Shown: piece by piece, positions 17,174 to 24,743 of the stretch | Position numbering within the stretch: the stretch's first letter is position 1 | Layout: each line of letters opens with the position of its first letter | Position numbers and translations under genes: made by a program | Notes under the pieces: generated by a model | Database searches by the model: none | Seen by the model: the letters and a program-made list of their open reading frames with translations, nothing else | What the model was told of the DNA's origin: nothing | NCBI GenBank assembly: GCA_964544305.1 | Contig: CAZJAZ010000010.1 | Location: forward strand, 1 to 61,807 | Direction: 5' to 3' | DNA length: 61,807 nt | Source: JAFDWI01 sp964544305 | GTDB lineage: Bacteria > Actinomycetota > Acidimicrobiia > Acidimicrobiales > Iamiaceae

Positions 17174-18136
17174 ATGAGCCAACCTCCTCCAGCCATCGAG
17201 GTCGAACACCTCGTCAAGACCTACGGCGACTTCCCTGCCGTGCGTGACATCACCTTCAGCGTGGAAGCCGGTGAAGCGTTCTGCCTGCTCGGCCCCAACG
17301 GAGCGGGCAAGACCACGACCACCGAGATCCTCGAGGGTTATCGCAGCCGCACCGGTGGAACGGTGCGGGTACTCGGATTCGACCCTGATCGGGGCGAACG
17401 ACGCTTTCGGGAACGTATCGGCATCGTGTTGCAGGAGTGCGGCGTTCAGCAGAACCTGACCGTGGCTGAAGTCTTCGACATGTACGGGCGTTACTACCCC
17501 CGCCGGCTCAAGACCGAGAGCGTCATCGAACTCGTCGAGCTCGACGCCAAGACCCACACGCTGGTTCGCGACCTGTCCGGCGGTCAGCGTCGCCGTTTGG
17601 ACGTGGGCCTCGCGTTGATCGGCGACCCCGATCTCATCTTCCTGGACGAGCCGACGACCGGATTCGACCCCTCCGCGCGCCGCCAGAGTTGGTCGACGAT
17701 TCGAGCGCTTTGTGAGCTGGGCAAGACCGTGCTGCTGACCACGCATTTCATGGACGAAGCCGAAGCACTCGCCGATCGCATCGCGGTCGTCGCCGCCGGG
17801 ACGATCGTGGCCCAGGGCACGCCATCGAACCTGGGCGGCCGGGACCGGGCAACAACCCGAATCTCGGCAACACTGCCTGCCGGAACAGCACCATCGGTTC
17901 TCCCGGATCTCGGTACGGCGGAGGTCTCCATGAACGGGCGGTGCCTCGACGTTCGCTGCGCTGACGGCCCCTGGACCACGCGTCGGCTCCTCGACTGGGC
18001 ACTCAGGGCGAACATCGCCCTCACCGACCTTCAGGTCGTCAAGCCAAGCCTCGAAGATATCTACCTCGAACTCGTCACTGGGCTCGACGACCCTCGATCA
18101 TCCCGCCGCGAAACCAACCAGGAGGTACTCCGATGA
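17174..18136 (+). CDS. ABC exporter ATP-binding subunit (DrrA-like, drug export type)
   Basis: A 320-residue ATPase with Walker A GPNGAGKTTT (residues ~40-49), signature LSGGQRRRLDVGLAL, Walker B LIFLDEPTTGFDPSAR and switch histidine in TTHFMDEAEAL. A C-terminal domain ending SLEDIYLELVTG matches daunorubicin-resistance type (DrrA) proteins. A Shine-Dalgarno CAGGAG precedes ATG 17174. It is the first gene of an operon under the PadR sites. Codon choice here leans to CTC/CTG/GTC/ATC more than in flanking genes, which hints at transfer. Confidence 0.9.
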   Translation: MSQPPPAIEVEHLVKTYGDFPAVRDITFSVEAGEAFCLLGPNGAGKTTTTEILEGYRSRTGGTVRVLGFDPDRGERRFRERIGIVLQECGVQQNLTVAEVFDMYGRYYPRRLKTESVIELVELDAKTHTLVRDLSGGQRRRLDVGLALIGDPDLIFLDEPTTGFDPSARRQSWSTIRALCELGKTVLLTTHFMDEAEALADRIAVVAAGTIVAQGTPSNLGGRDRATTRISATLPAGTAPSVLPDLGTAEVSMNGRCLDVRCADGPWTTRRLLDWALRANIALTDLQVVKPSLEDIYLELVTGLDDPRSSRRETNQEVLR

Positions 18137-18963
18137 GCACGTTCACCCTCGACACGACCATCGAATCGACGCCCGCCGACTTCATTTCCACGCCCGCTTC
18201 CGACGTACGGCTCGTGCTGGCTCAGATCGGTTTCGAGCAACTGGCATTCTGGCGCAATCGCTCCCGGGCGTTCTTCAGTATCGCCTTCCCCCTGGTGTTC
18301 CTGGTCGTGTTCAACGCCATCAACGGAAACCACACCATCGAGGAAATGGGCGACATCGCCTACGCCACATGGTTCGTCCCGGGAATACTCGCCTACGGGC
18401 TCATCATGGCGACCTTCACGAATCTGGCGACCTCGATCGCGGTCTCGCGCGACGCCGGAGTGCTCAAACGGATCCAAGGCACACCGCTTCCCAACTGGGT
18501 GTACATGGCAGGATGCATCGGTTCCACGCTGATCACGGCCGTCGTATTGGTCGCCGCGACACTGGCGCTGGGCGCTTTCGCCTATGACGTCGAGGTCCGC
18601 ATCGCGACGCTCCCGGCGTTGAGTGTGGTGATCGTGCTCGGCTCGATCTGTTTCACGATCCTGGGCCTGGCGGCCACCACGATCGTCCCGAACGCCGACG
18701 CGGCACCCGCGATCCTGAACCTGCTGGTACTGCCGCTGACGTTCATCTCGGGAATCTGGATGGTGATCGAAGGCGCCCCGGCCTGGTTGAGCACGACCGC
18801 CAAGCTCTTCCCGGTCCGGCCCCTCGCCCACTCACTCCAGGTCGCATTTCATCCGGCCACCCAGGGAAGCGGTTTCGTCGGAAGCGATCTTGTCACGCTG
18901 GCGCTCTGGTCGGTTGCCGGCATGGTCGTCTGCTTGAAATGGTTCCGCTGGGAGGCCAAGTGA
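18133..18963 (+). CDS. ABC-2 type exporter permease (drug/antibiotic class)
   Basis: A 276-residue membrane subunit overlapping the ATPase stop by four bases and preceded by AGGAGG. Six membrane segments are visible after a ~40-residue cytoplasmic head: FSIAFPLVFLVVFNAI, the WFVPGILAYGLIMATF region and RDAGVLKRIQGTPLPNWVY, the ABC-2 coupling loop. Later come LPLTFISGIWMVI and the terminal ALWSVAGMVVCLKWF. It forms the exporter together with the 17174 gene; substrate unknown but regulated by a PadR protein, so a hydrophobic drug or metabolite is plausible. Confidence 0.88.
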   Translation: MSTFTLDTTIESTPADFISTPASDVRLVLAQIGFEQLAFWRNRSRAFFSIAFPLVFLVVFNAINGNHTIEEMGDIAYATWFVPGILAYGLIMATFTNLATSIAVSRDAGVLKRIQGTPLPNWVYMAGCIGSTLITAVVLVAATLALGAFAYDVEVRIATLPALSVVIVLGSICFTILGLAATTIVPNADAAPAILNLLVLPLTFISGIWMVIEGAPAWLSTTAKLFPVRPLAHSLQVAFHPATQGSGFVGSDLVTLALWSVAGMVVCLKWFRWEAK

Positions 18964-19529
18964 TGACGACCGACAACACCTCGACGGGCCCCGAACCCGT
19001 GTTCGACCTCATGAACGCTGCGTTCGCTACGACCGCTTCGATCGTCGAGTCGGTTTCGTCCGAGGAACTCGCCCTGCCCACACCGTGTCCGGGATGGTCG
19101 GTGGCGACCGTCATCGACCACATCGTCGGAGCTCTGCAGATGTTCGCCGGGGCCTTGGGACTCGAGCCCCCAACCAGTGGTTCGCTCGAATCGTCTCAAC
19201 AGGTACGCAGCCTGGGAGCATTCGTTGCGACCGGCTGGACCACGCCCGATCGCATGGCGTCGACGGTGGACCTTCCATTCGGCTCGTTTCCTGCGACGCT
19301 CGCGCTTCGCATCAACATCGTCGAAACCTTCGTGCACGGTCTCGACATCGCGGCGGCCGTCTCTCGGGAAGGCTCCGTCGAACCTGGCCTGTGTCGGGAC
19401 ATCCACTCGATGGCCGAAGCCGCAGGTTTCGATGCATTCAGACAGCCGGAGATGTTCGGCCAAGCGGTGACACCACGAGATGATTCACCGCTTGCGACGT
19501 TCATGGCGTTCGTCGGGCGTTCGATCTGA
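18963..19529 (+). CDS. TIGR03086-type metal-binding (mycothiol-dependent DinB-like) protein
   Basis: A 188-residue helix bundle of the TIGR03086 / mycothiol maleylpyruvate isomerase N-terminal family. Diagnostic parts: LPTPCPGWSVATVIDHIVG, where His is a metal ligand, and NIVETFVHGLDIAAAV with the second histidine. Family members bind a divalent metal and, where studied, use mycothiol as thiol cofactor, so it may modify or detoxify the compound that the exporter handles. ATG 18963 overlaps the permease stop (TGATG), third gene of the PadR-linked operon. Confidence 0.75.
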   Translation: MTTDNTSTGPEPVFDLMNAAFATTASIVESVSSEELALPTPCPGWSVATVIDHIVGALQMFAGALGLEPPTSGSLESSQQVRSLGAFVATGWTTPDRMASTVDLPFGSFPATLALRINIVETFVHGLDIAAAVSREGSVEPGLCRDIHSMAEAAGFDAFRQPEMFGQAVTPRDDSPLATFMAFVGRSI

Positions 19530-19624
19530 TGTCACCGGCTCCAGTGGAAATCGTCGACGAACTCGGCACCTTCGCAGGCCAGTGGCTCGTTCAACTCCGT
19601 CGCGTGCCGACGCAGAAGTGTTGA
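19529..19624 (+). pseudogene. Truncated 5-prime gene fragment coupled to the exporter operon
   Basis: A 31-residue frame starts at an ATG overlapping the previous stop (TGATG), the same coupling used by the gene before it. It reads MSPAPVEIVDELGTFAGQ and on to a stop after PTQKC. Its codon style matches the operon, and the abrupt end followed by ~230 bases without a coherent gene suggests a fourth operon gene cut off after its first 30 codons. The family could not be recognised. Confidence 0.3.
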
Positions 19625-19737
19625 ACCCGAGGAGTCGTCCCTGTGCTGCGAGATCGACAGTGCCGCGCTCTCGGAACTCACCGACAATGGCCGAGGTCAT
19701 CGACGTAGGGCCCACGCGCTGCCCGCGGCGTGGCCGA

Positions 19738-20091
19738 TCAGCAGCTTCGCGTCGTAGACGGGTCCGAACCACGGGGCTGCGCTCGACACGCCGAGCCGGC
19801 GGTCCAAGGCGACTCCGGCGACTGATGCTGCCACGGCGAGCTAGAACAAGTTGGAGCCTGCGTGACGATGTGGGGACCATCGCAGTTGATTACTGAGGGA
19901 TGATCAAAGCCGACCGAGAGGTGATCGAAATTGACCTCCGTGCAGATACCGCGCATGTGTGTGGTGATCTCGGAAACATTGGCCATGTCGCGAACGTCGA
20001 TGACCTCCTCACGGGCCAATACCAACACCGGTCTGCGCTTAGCGCCCCTTAGTACGAGCCAAACCTCACCGCGTCTTACGGCTCGTTCCAC
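19738..20091 (-). pseudogene. MazF/PemK-type toxin with disrupted C-terminus
   Basis: The first ~78 residues (GTG 20091 to about 19858) are clearly MazF: RRGEVWLVLRGAKRRPVLV, then VSEITTHMRGICTEVNFDH and PSVINCDGPHIV. After PHIVTQ the frame continues for 39 residues of Ser/Pro/Arg-rich sequence with no MazF resemblance, where the dimer and catalytic C-terminal helices should be. No antitoxin lies upstream. The likely reading is a toxin broken by deletion or recombination. The stretch 19625-19857 holds nothing else that I can identify. Confidence 0.55.
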
Positions 20092-20136
20092 GCTTGAGCG
20101 TCGCCCGGGCTGTTGGGCCGCCGCTTACAGGTCGTG

Positions 20137-20430
20137 TCAATCGATGCCCAGCGCGCTGCGGGCCGCTTGGTACTTGGCCCTGAGGTGTTCGGCAGTGGCC
20201 GGATCAAGGAGCGCGAGGCGCTCAAGGTCGGTGTTGTCCGCGATGTCGGCTCGCTTCACGGCAAATGCGTCGGGGTTGGCCCGAACCCGTGCCCAGTAGT
20301 CCTCGTTCGTTTCACCTTCGGGGTGCGTGATGGCTTCGAGTGCCATAATCACCCGGGACGGTGCCCCAGCCGCTGCAAGTGTTTCGAGGGTCACCTCACC
20401 ACCTTCGTCTTCCCCGATCGCGAGACCGAG
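20137..20430 (-). pseudogene. C-terminal fragment of an HD-domain (SpoT/RelA-hydrolase-like) phosphohydrolase
   Basis: The frame gives the second half of a small HD phosphohydrolase: VTLETLAAAGAPSRVIMALE, AITHPEGETNEDYWARVRAN, VKRADIADNTDLERLALL and LRAKYQAARSAL. The first half, with the metal-binding H and HD residues (normally a HxGQ-type strand and LLHDVVED), is absent; the frame is open upstream to 20568 but that sequence is unrelated. Without the HD motif it cannot be catalytic. The loss of the N-terminus coincides with the junction to the toxin-antitoxin module at about 20.5 kb. Confidence 0.55.
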
Positions 20431-20578
20431 CCGTGATGGTTCGTAACCGTCGGCAAGTCGAATAACACTTGACCATGGCCATTGAGGTTTGGACCGGACG
20501 AGCGATCCCGCGACTGTCACTGCAACTGGACCGGGGCTCGGTAATCTCGAACCAACACAGCAGATCAATGTTGCAGAT

Positions 20579-20587
20579 TGCTACACT
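20579..20587 (+). promoter_or_regulatory. Extended -10 promoter of the ParD-like/zeta module
   Basis: TTGCTACACT upstream of the antitoxin contains a TG-n-TACACT extended -10 element (hexamer 20582-20587) without a good -35. Transcription would start near 20594, leaving a ~27-base leader that holds an AAGGA ribosome site before ATG 20621. Suggestive only. Confidence 0.35.
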
Positions 20588-20620
20588 GACAGCAAGAACG
20601 AATCGACCACAAGGACGACA

Positions 20621-20998
20621 ATGGCCACAACATCACCGGCACGCATTGACGACGACCTTTACGCGTCGGCGAAACTCGTCGGCGAACTCGAGAGCCGTAG
20701 CGGCTCCCAACAGGTGGCGCACTGGGCTCGGATCGGCCGAGAGGTCGAAGCATCCGGTCAGATCTCGGCACGCCGAATCGCCCAAGTGCTCAGCGGAAGC
20801 CACCATTACGACGAGCTCGACGCGGAAGAACAGGCACTTGTGCGCGCCGAATGGGCCGAACGTATCGAAGCCCGACGCCGCGACCTCGACCTCGCCGAGC
20901 GTTTCGCGACCCAAGGTCGCGACTGGGTCGAACTCGACGACAACGGAAACATCGTTACGTGCTCGTCGGATGCACGCGCCCCTAAACGCAACCGGTGA
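20621..20998 (+). CDS. ParD-like antitoxin
   Basis: A 125-residue protein. Residues ~5-50 match the ParD-like antitoxin family: ARIDDDLYASAKLVGELE then SRSGSQQVAHWARIGREVEA, the ribbon-helix-helix-type DNA-binding part. The second half is a long charged helix (EWAERIEARRRDLDLAERF) ending in a short tail, which would wrap the toxin. Start ATG 20621 has an AAGGA site 8 bases upstream; in-frame upstream codons to 20489 look non-coding. Its stop overlaps the toxin start by four bases (GTGA), the normal antitoxin-first order. Confidence 0.72.
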   Translation: MATTSPARIDDDLYASAKLVGELESRSGSQQVAHWARIGREVEASGQISARRIAQVLSGSHHYDELDAEEQALVRAEWAERIEARRRDLDLAERFATQGRDWVELDDNGNIVTCSSDARAPKRNR

Positions 20999-21591
20999 CC
21001 GATCCGGTCCTGCACCTGCTCGTCGGACCAAACGGCGCAGGTAAGTCGACCTTGGCCGAAACCATCATCAAACCTGTCACCCACGTCGAGTTCGTGAACG
21101 CGGATGCGATCGCCGCTGAACACTGGCCCCACGGCACCGTCGACCACGCCTATGAAGCAGCCCGCATGGCGGCACAGCGGCGTACGGAGCTCATCGCCCA
21201 ACGAGCATCGTTCATCACTGAAACAGTCTTCTCCCACGAATCCAAATTGACCCTGGTGCGCGACGCCATCCACGCCGGGTACCTCGTGAAGCTGCACGTA
21301 ATCATGATCCCCGAAGAACTGGCGGTCGCCCGAGTCCACAACCGAGTGGCCAACGGTGGACACGACGTTCCGGTCGACAAAATCCGCGATCGTTACACGA
21401 GGCTGTGGCCCTTCGTCGCCCAGGCCATTGCGCTCGTCGACGAAGCAACCATCTACGACAACACCACGGCCAGCGACGCGTTCTGTATCGTCGCCACCTA
21501 CCGACGAGGACGACCGTTACTCGCCCCCAATTGGCCGGGCTGGGCGCCACTCCCGCTAACCGAGACAACCCCAATCCAACAGGATTCGTGA
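20995..21591 (+). CDS. Zeta toxin family P-loop kinase
   Basis: A 198-residue P-loop protein: Walker A LVGPNGAGKSTLAET at residues ~8-22, then the zeta-type substrate region VEFVNADAIAAEHW and ASFITETVFSHESKL. It ends in an Arg-rich lid (VARVHNRVANGGHDVPVDKIRDRY) with the arginines expected to bind ATP phosphates. Well-studied zeta toxins phosphorylate UDP-N-acetylglucosamine and poison cell-wall synthesis; smaller chromosomal relatives like this one are common and not all are proven toxins. Partner is the ParD-like protein just upstream. All key residues appear intact. Confidence 0.8.
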   Translation: MTDPVLHLLVGPNGAGKSTLAETIIKPVTHVEFVNADAIAAEHWPHGTVDHAYEAARMAAQRRTELIAQRASFITETVFSHESKLTLVRDAIHAGYLVKLHVIMIPEELAVARVHNRVANGGHDVPVDKIRDRYTRLWPFVAQAIALVDEATIYDNTTASDAFCIVATYRRGRPLLAPNWPGWAPLPLTETTPIQQDS

Positions 21592-21683
21592 CCGACCTGC
21601 GAGCGGTGTTGGGCATATTGCACCCGCTCCACAGTGCGGGGTCGAGAGCAATTGTTTCCAGGAAATGAAGACGTTCCGGGTCG

Positions 21684-22756
21684 TCAGCGCGCCGCAACGA
21701 GATGGTCGTTGGTGAGCTCGGGCTCGCCTGACCAACGGTAGGCAACGAGCGGCCCATCTTTTGCGACGCTCCAATCCAGACATGCAGTCTTGGGATTGTC
21801 GATTGCCGGGTCAGTTCCGCTGCGCCAGTAGTGGCCGTAGAGAACCGGAACGTCCAGTGAAGCTGACGGGAGCGCGTCACGATCGAGCGGGATATCGGGG
21901 AGCGGCCCGAACGGGCGGCCATCGCATGCGGTGACACCGCCAGGAATCTCCACGCCGTTCGCCAAGGTCGATGCATTCGGGTCCCACCAACGCAGACGCC
22001 CCTTGTCTCGGCAATGCCCTTCCTTATCGGCGTAGCCATAGCCGCACATGTCGATTTCGGGGCCTTTGAGCACTACCTCAAGCGCCTCATAGTGCGGCGT
22101 GCCTTTCGCCGCGGTGACAATCTCATGGGTGAGGGCGCCATCGCCGAGCACATCCAGGCTGGCCGTGTGCCAACACGCGTGTACGATCCGCAGGTCTCCG
22201 ACGTCGAGCCACATCGGCTGATTCGAGAACCACTCGATCCACTCGTGATGCAGCGGCGAACCTTCACCGACTGCGGCAAGGAACACCCCGTGTTGGTCGC
22301 GGTTGCGTGGTGTATGCGCCCGAGACCACTCGCCCTGCTCGTTGCGGGCTATCCAGGCTACGGCGTTGAACTCGTGATTACCGAGCACCGTCTGTGCGGT
22401 GCCTGCTTCGACCATCGATCGAACGATGCCAAGGGTACGAAGCTGACCTGGTCCACGGTCGATCAGATCTCCAAGAAAGATGACTTGGCGCTCCCNNNNN
22501 NNNNNNNNNNNNNNNNNNNNNNNNNNNNNNNNNNNNNNNNNNNNNNNNNNNNNNNNNNNNNNNNNNNNNNNNNNNNNNNNNNNNNNNNNNNNNNNAGCTG
22601 ACCTGGTCCACGGTCGATCAGATCTCCAAGAAAGATGACTTGGCGCTCCCCATGACGATAGGCACCATTGCGCTGGACGTAACCAAGCGTGCTGAGGAGA
22701 TGTTCCAATGCGTCGGCGTGGCCGTGGATATCACCGATGATGTCGTAGTCGGTCAT
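21684..22756 (-). CDS. ApaH/PrpE-like metallophosphoesterase, interrupted by an artificial gap
   Basis: A calcineurin-like phosphatase: DIIGDIHGHADALEHLL (D-x-H), VIFLGDLIDRGPGQ (GDxxDRG), TVLGNHEFNAVAW (GNHE), then IVHACWH and VLYGHYWRSG (GHxx). GDxxDRG and GNHE are typical of diadenosine tetraphosphatase and Ser/Thr-phosphatase-like enzymes, so it probably cleaves nucleotide or protein phosphates. The reading frame is broken by 100 N (22496-22595) flanked by identical 55-base copies. Deleting the N run and one copy restores one open frame of 305 residues reading GPGQLRTLGIVRSM across the join. Start ATG 22756 overlaps the upstream stop, so it is the last gene of a three-gene operon. Confidence 0.82.
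22441..22650. other. Assembly gap flanked by a 55-base direct duplication
   Basis: The 55 bases at 22441-22495 are repeated exactly at 22596-22650 on either side of exactly 100 N. This is the mark of two contigs that overlap but were scaffolded without merging; true distance is minus 55 bases. Confidence 0.9.
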
Positions 22757-24234
22757 GCACCCTTCCTATCGGCCGCTGATCGGATGACCTGGACCTGCTC
22801 GGAGGTTTGTGGTGCCGGGATGTGGGCCTTGCGACTATGCGATCGCAGCACCGTGATGCGGGCAAGCGCCGCTTCACCAGACAAGCCAGCGTTGGCAAGC
22901 AGGCAACCTATGACGGTTCCGGTGCGCCCGATCCCACCCCAACAATGCACGTACACCCCGCCGTGTTGAGCACGGTCTCGAATCTCGGCGGCGATCGCGT
23001 CATAACCGGAGGCGTCGATCACACCCATGTCCGGAATGGGACACGCCAAGCGGTTCAATGCCAAGCCCCGTGCCGCGGCGACCTCATCAATGATGGTGCT
23101 ATATGGCTCAAGGTGCGGATCGTCGGTGAGGTCGACAAACGTCCGAATGCCATGATCAACGAGCAGGTTGATCATGGTACGAGCTGTGGCGGCATCAAGG
23201 TCGCCGGGATATTCTCCGGCCAAGATGCGACCTGGTTCGACCCAATACGCATGAACGAACTCATCGTGAGGCCAAACATCGGGGGGTGGTTCGTCGGTGG
23301 CGACGTCATACAAGCGCCTGGCGATCGTCGCGATGCGCTCGCTCTGGATGATCGTGTTGCTCCACGACGCCGGGATTGCCGCTGCTCCCCAGCGGGCACC
23401 GGCGAGCTGGCCCGCGATTGCCGCGGTCGTATCCGCGTCATCGCCGAGGTTCGCGGCCCGTAGAATCGCGTCACGAAAGTCGTTGGCGCCCGCGACCGCC
23501 CAGATTGCGGCTTGCAGCGCGTCAACGACGTAGCCCGTGCCACGAATCTCAGGGGGTTCCAGGTTTCGCCACGAGCCACGCGCCACCGCTTCGACGCGCG
23601 CGTCGAGCGGCCCAAACGTCCAGAATCCTGGACTCAGGACCTCATCGATCCCCATTCCTTGGATGAGTGCGGCGATCATCGCGCCATAGACCCGGCACGC
23701 GTCAACCGGCCGGTCGGCGGGATGCGTTGTGCGACTCGATGCACCCGAACGCTCGGCGGCCTCGGCGACATCACGATGCCAGCGGATTGGCACCGCCGCC
23801 AGGCGCATCAACGACCCATTCGCCGCGCTCTCTGGATCAATAACCGCTTCGGTGACTGACCCCTCGCGTTCGAAACGACTCAAGGCGCGGGCCGTGGTGC
23901 CGCCGATGTCGAAGCATCGCCCTGTCGACGACCAGTAGCCGTCGCGTCGCCACGCCACGTAGCGACGGAGTTGATCGGCCGGGTCATCGGTGCCCGTGTC
24001 GAGGATCGACTCGGCGAGACACATCGCCATGGATGTGTCATCCGTCCACTCCCCTGCCGCAAGGCCAAACGGACCACCGCCAACCATGTCGTTGATCGGT
24101 GTGAAACTGCCCGGCGCTTTGAACTCTAAGGTCGTGCCCACCGCATCACCTACCGCCAGGCCGACCAAGGTGCCCACGGCCCGGTCGCGTTGGGCGGCTT
24201 GTGTCATGGCGACCAGATTGTCGTGGCTGGTCAC
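22753..24234 (-). CDS. ADP-ribosylglycohydrolase fused to dual-specificity protein phosphatase
   Basis: About 493 residues in two domains. Residues ~15-310 are an ADP-ribosylglycohydrolase (DraG/ARH family): GLAVGDAVGTTLEF, EWTDDTSMAMCLAESILD, NGSLMRLAAVPI and LGDDADTTAAIAGQLAGARW, with the Mg-binding aspartates and threonines kept. It should strip ADP-ribose from proteins or nucleic acids, or act on related compounds. Residues ~335-480 are a tyrosine/dual-specificity phosphatase: acid loop CPIPDMGV and the C-x5-R signature VHCWGGIGRTGTV. GTG 24234 overlaps the upstream stop (GTGA) and has a GAAGG site; ATG 24207 is an alternative. Its stop overlaps the next start (ATGA). Both active sites look functional. 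Confidence 0.88.
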   Translation of the reverse strand: MTSHDNLVAMTQAAQRDRAVGTLVGLAVGDAVGTTLEFKAPGSFTPINDMVGGGPFGLAAGEWTDDTSMAMCLAESILDTGTDDPADQLRRYVAWRRDGYWSSTGRCFDIGGTTARALSRFEREGSVTEAVIDPESAANGSLMRLAAVPIRWHRDVAEAAERSGASSRTTHPADRPVDACRVYGAMIAALIQGMGIDEVLSPGFWTFGPLDARVEAVARGSWRNLEPPEIRGTGYVVDALQAAIWAVAGANDFRDAILRAANLGDDADTTAAIAGQLAGARWGAAAIPASWSNTIIQSERIATIARRLYDVATDEPPPDVWPHDEFVHAYWVEPGRILAGEYPGDLDAATARTMINLLVDHGIRTFVDLTDDPHLEPYSTIIDEVAAARGLALNRLACPIPDMGVIDASGYDAIAAEIRDRAQHGGVYVHCWGGIGRTGTVIGCLLANAGLSGEAALARITVLRSHSRKAHIPAPQTSEQVQVIRSAADRKGA

Positions 24235-24668
24235 AGGCTGCCTTCGGCGAACAGATCGGCCTCGCACGATGCGACCGAAGCGAAGTCAATCTGGCTGGCC
24301 CGGGTGATGTGGTGCACCTGGTGCAGGGTCACAACGGTGACCAGCGCGGCCTGGTCTGGATCGGAAGGTCTCCAATGTCGCCAATGGTTTCCGCACTCGT
24401 CGGGATCGTTCCAGCCATGCCCGGTGAGCCACGCGAGTTCTTGCGCGTGCATCTCGGTGCCCTCGGCAATATTGGTATTGCCCACCGTTTCTCCGCGCAG
24501 GTTTGGACCGAACGCAGCGAACTGCATGTAGCGGCCGATGTGGGGCATTTCAATAAAAAAGTACGGGTCGTCGTCGTTGAGCCGGGCGAGCTGATCGGTG
24601 ATGGTGGGGATCAGTTCGACCAACTCCGTCGGGACGGCGCCATCGATGTCGGGTGTGGGTGCTTTCAC
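24231..24668 (-). CDS. Small alpha/beta domain protein, possibly TY-Chap/YbjN-like
   Basis: A 145-residue protein with DDDPYFFIEMPHIGRYMQFA, GETVGNTNI, and ELAWLTGHGWNDPDECGNHW, then VTLHQVHHITRASQIDFA. The pattern of an aromatic strand ending in QFA, followed by E-x-V-x-N and a G-W-x-x-P segment, reminds me of the TY-Chap domain (related to YbjN and secretion chaperones), which accompanies diverse signalling and conflict-system genes. This is memory-based and moderate. It is the promoter-proximal gene of the ADP-ribose operon, starting at GTG 24668 with a strong AAGGAGG site, and overlaps the next gene by four bases. Confidence 0.55.
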   Translation of the reverse strand: MKAPTPDIDGAVPTELVELIPTITDQLARLNDDDPYFFIEMPHIGRYMQFAAFGPNLRGETVGNTNIAEGTEMHAQELAWLTGHGWNDPDECGNHWRHWRPSDPDQAALVTVVTLHQVHHITRASQIDFASVASCEADLFAEGSL

Positions 24669-24682
24669 TGGAGCCCTCCTTG

Positions 24683-24704
24683 ATTAGATTGAAGATGATC
24701 TAAT
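24683..24704. promoter_or_regulatory. Palindromic operator ATTAGAT-N8-ATCTAAT
   Basis: A perfect 7-base inverted repeat with an 8-base spacer, 15 bases from the leftward GTG 24668. A leftward TATAAT -10 box (24708-24703) and a rightward TATACT -10 box (24705-24710, with TTGATT at 24680-24685) overlap or flank it. A dimeric regulator such as the NrtR-type protein encoded to the right could bind here and switch both directions. Confidence 0.6.
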
Positions 24705-24708
24705 TATA

Positions 24709-24731
24709 CTGGTGGGTGTGACATTCACCAG
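24709..24731. promoter_or_regulatory. Second palindrome CTGGTG-nn-TGTGACA-nn-CACCAG
   Basis: A 23-base imperfect palindrome, 9 of 11 pairs matching around a central G, directly after the first and 12 bases before the Nudix regulator start at 24744. It lies across the expected transcription start of the regulator and upstream of the leftward -10 box. A second operator, possibly for a different regulator. Confidence 0.5.
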
Positions 24732-24743
24732 AGAGCGTGACCG

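Noticed and set aside
19485..19896. Overlapping frames on both strands in 19.5-19.9 kb
   Set aside because: Compositions are Arg/Ser/Pro-rich with no family resemblance; apart from the 31-codon fragment and the MazF relic nothing coherent is encoded.
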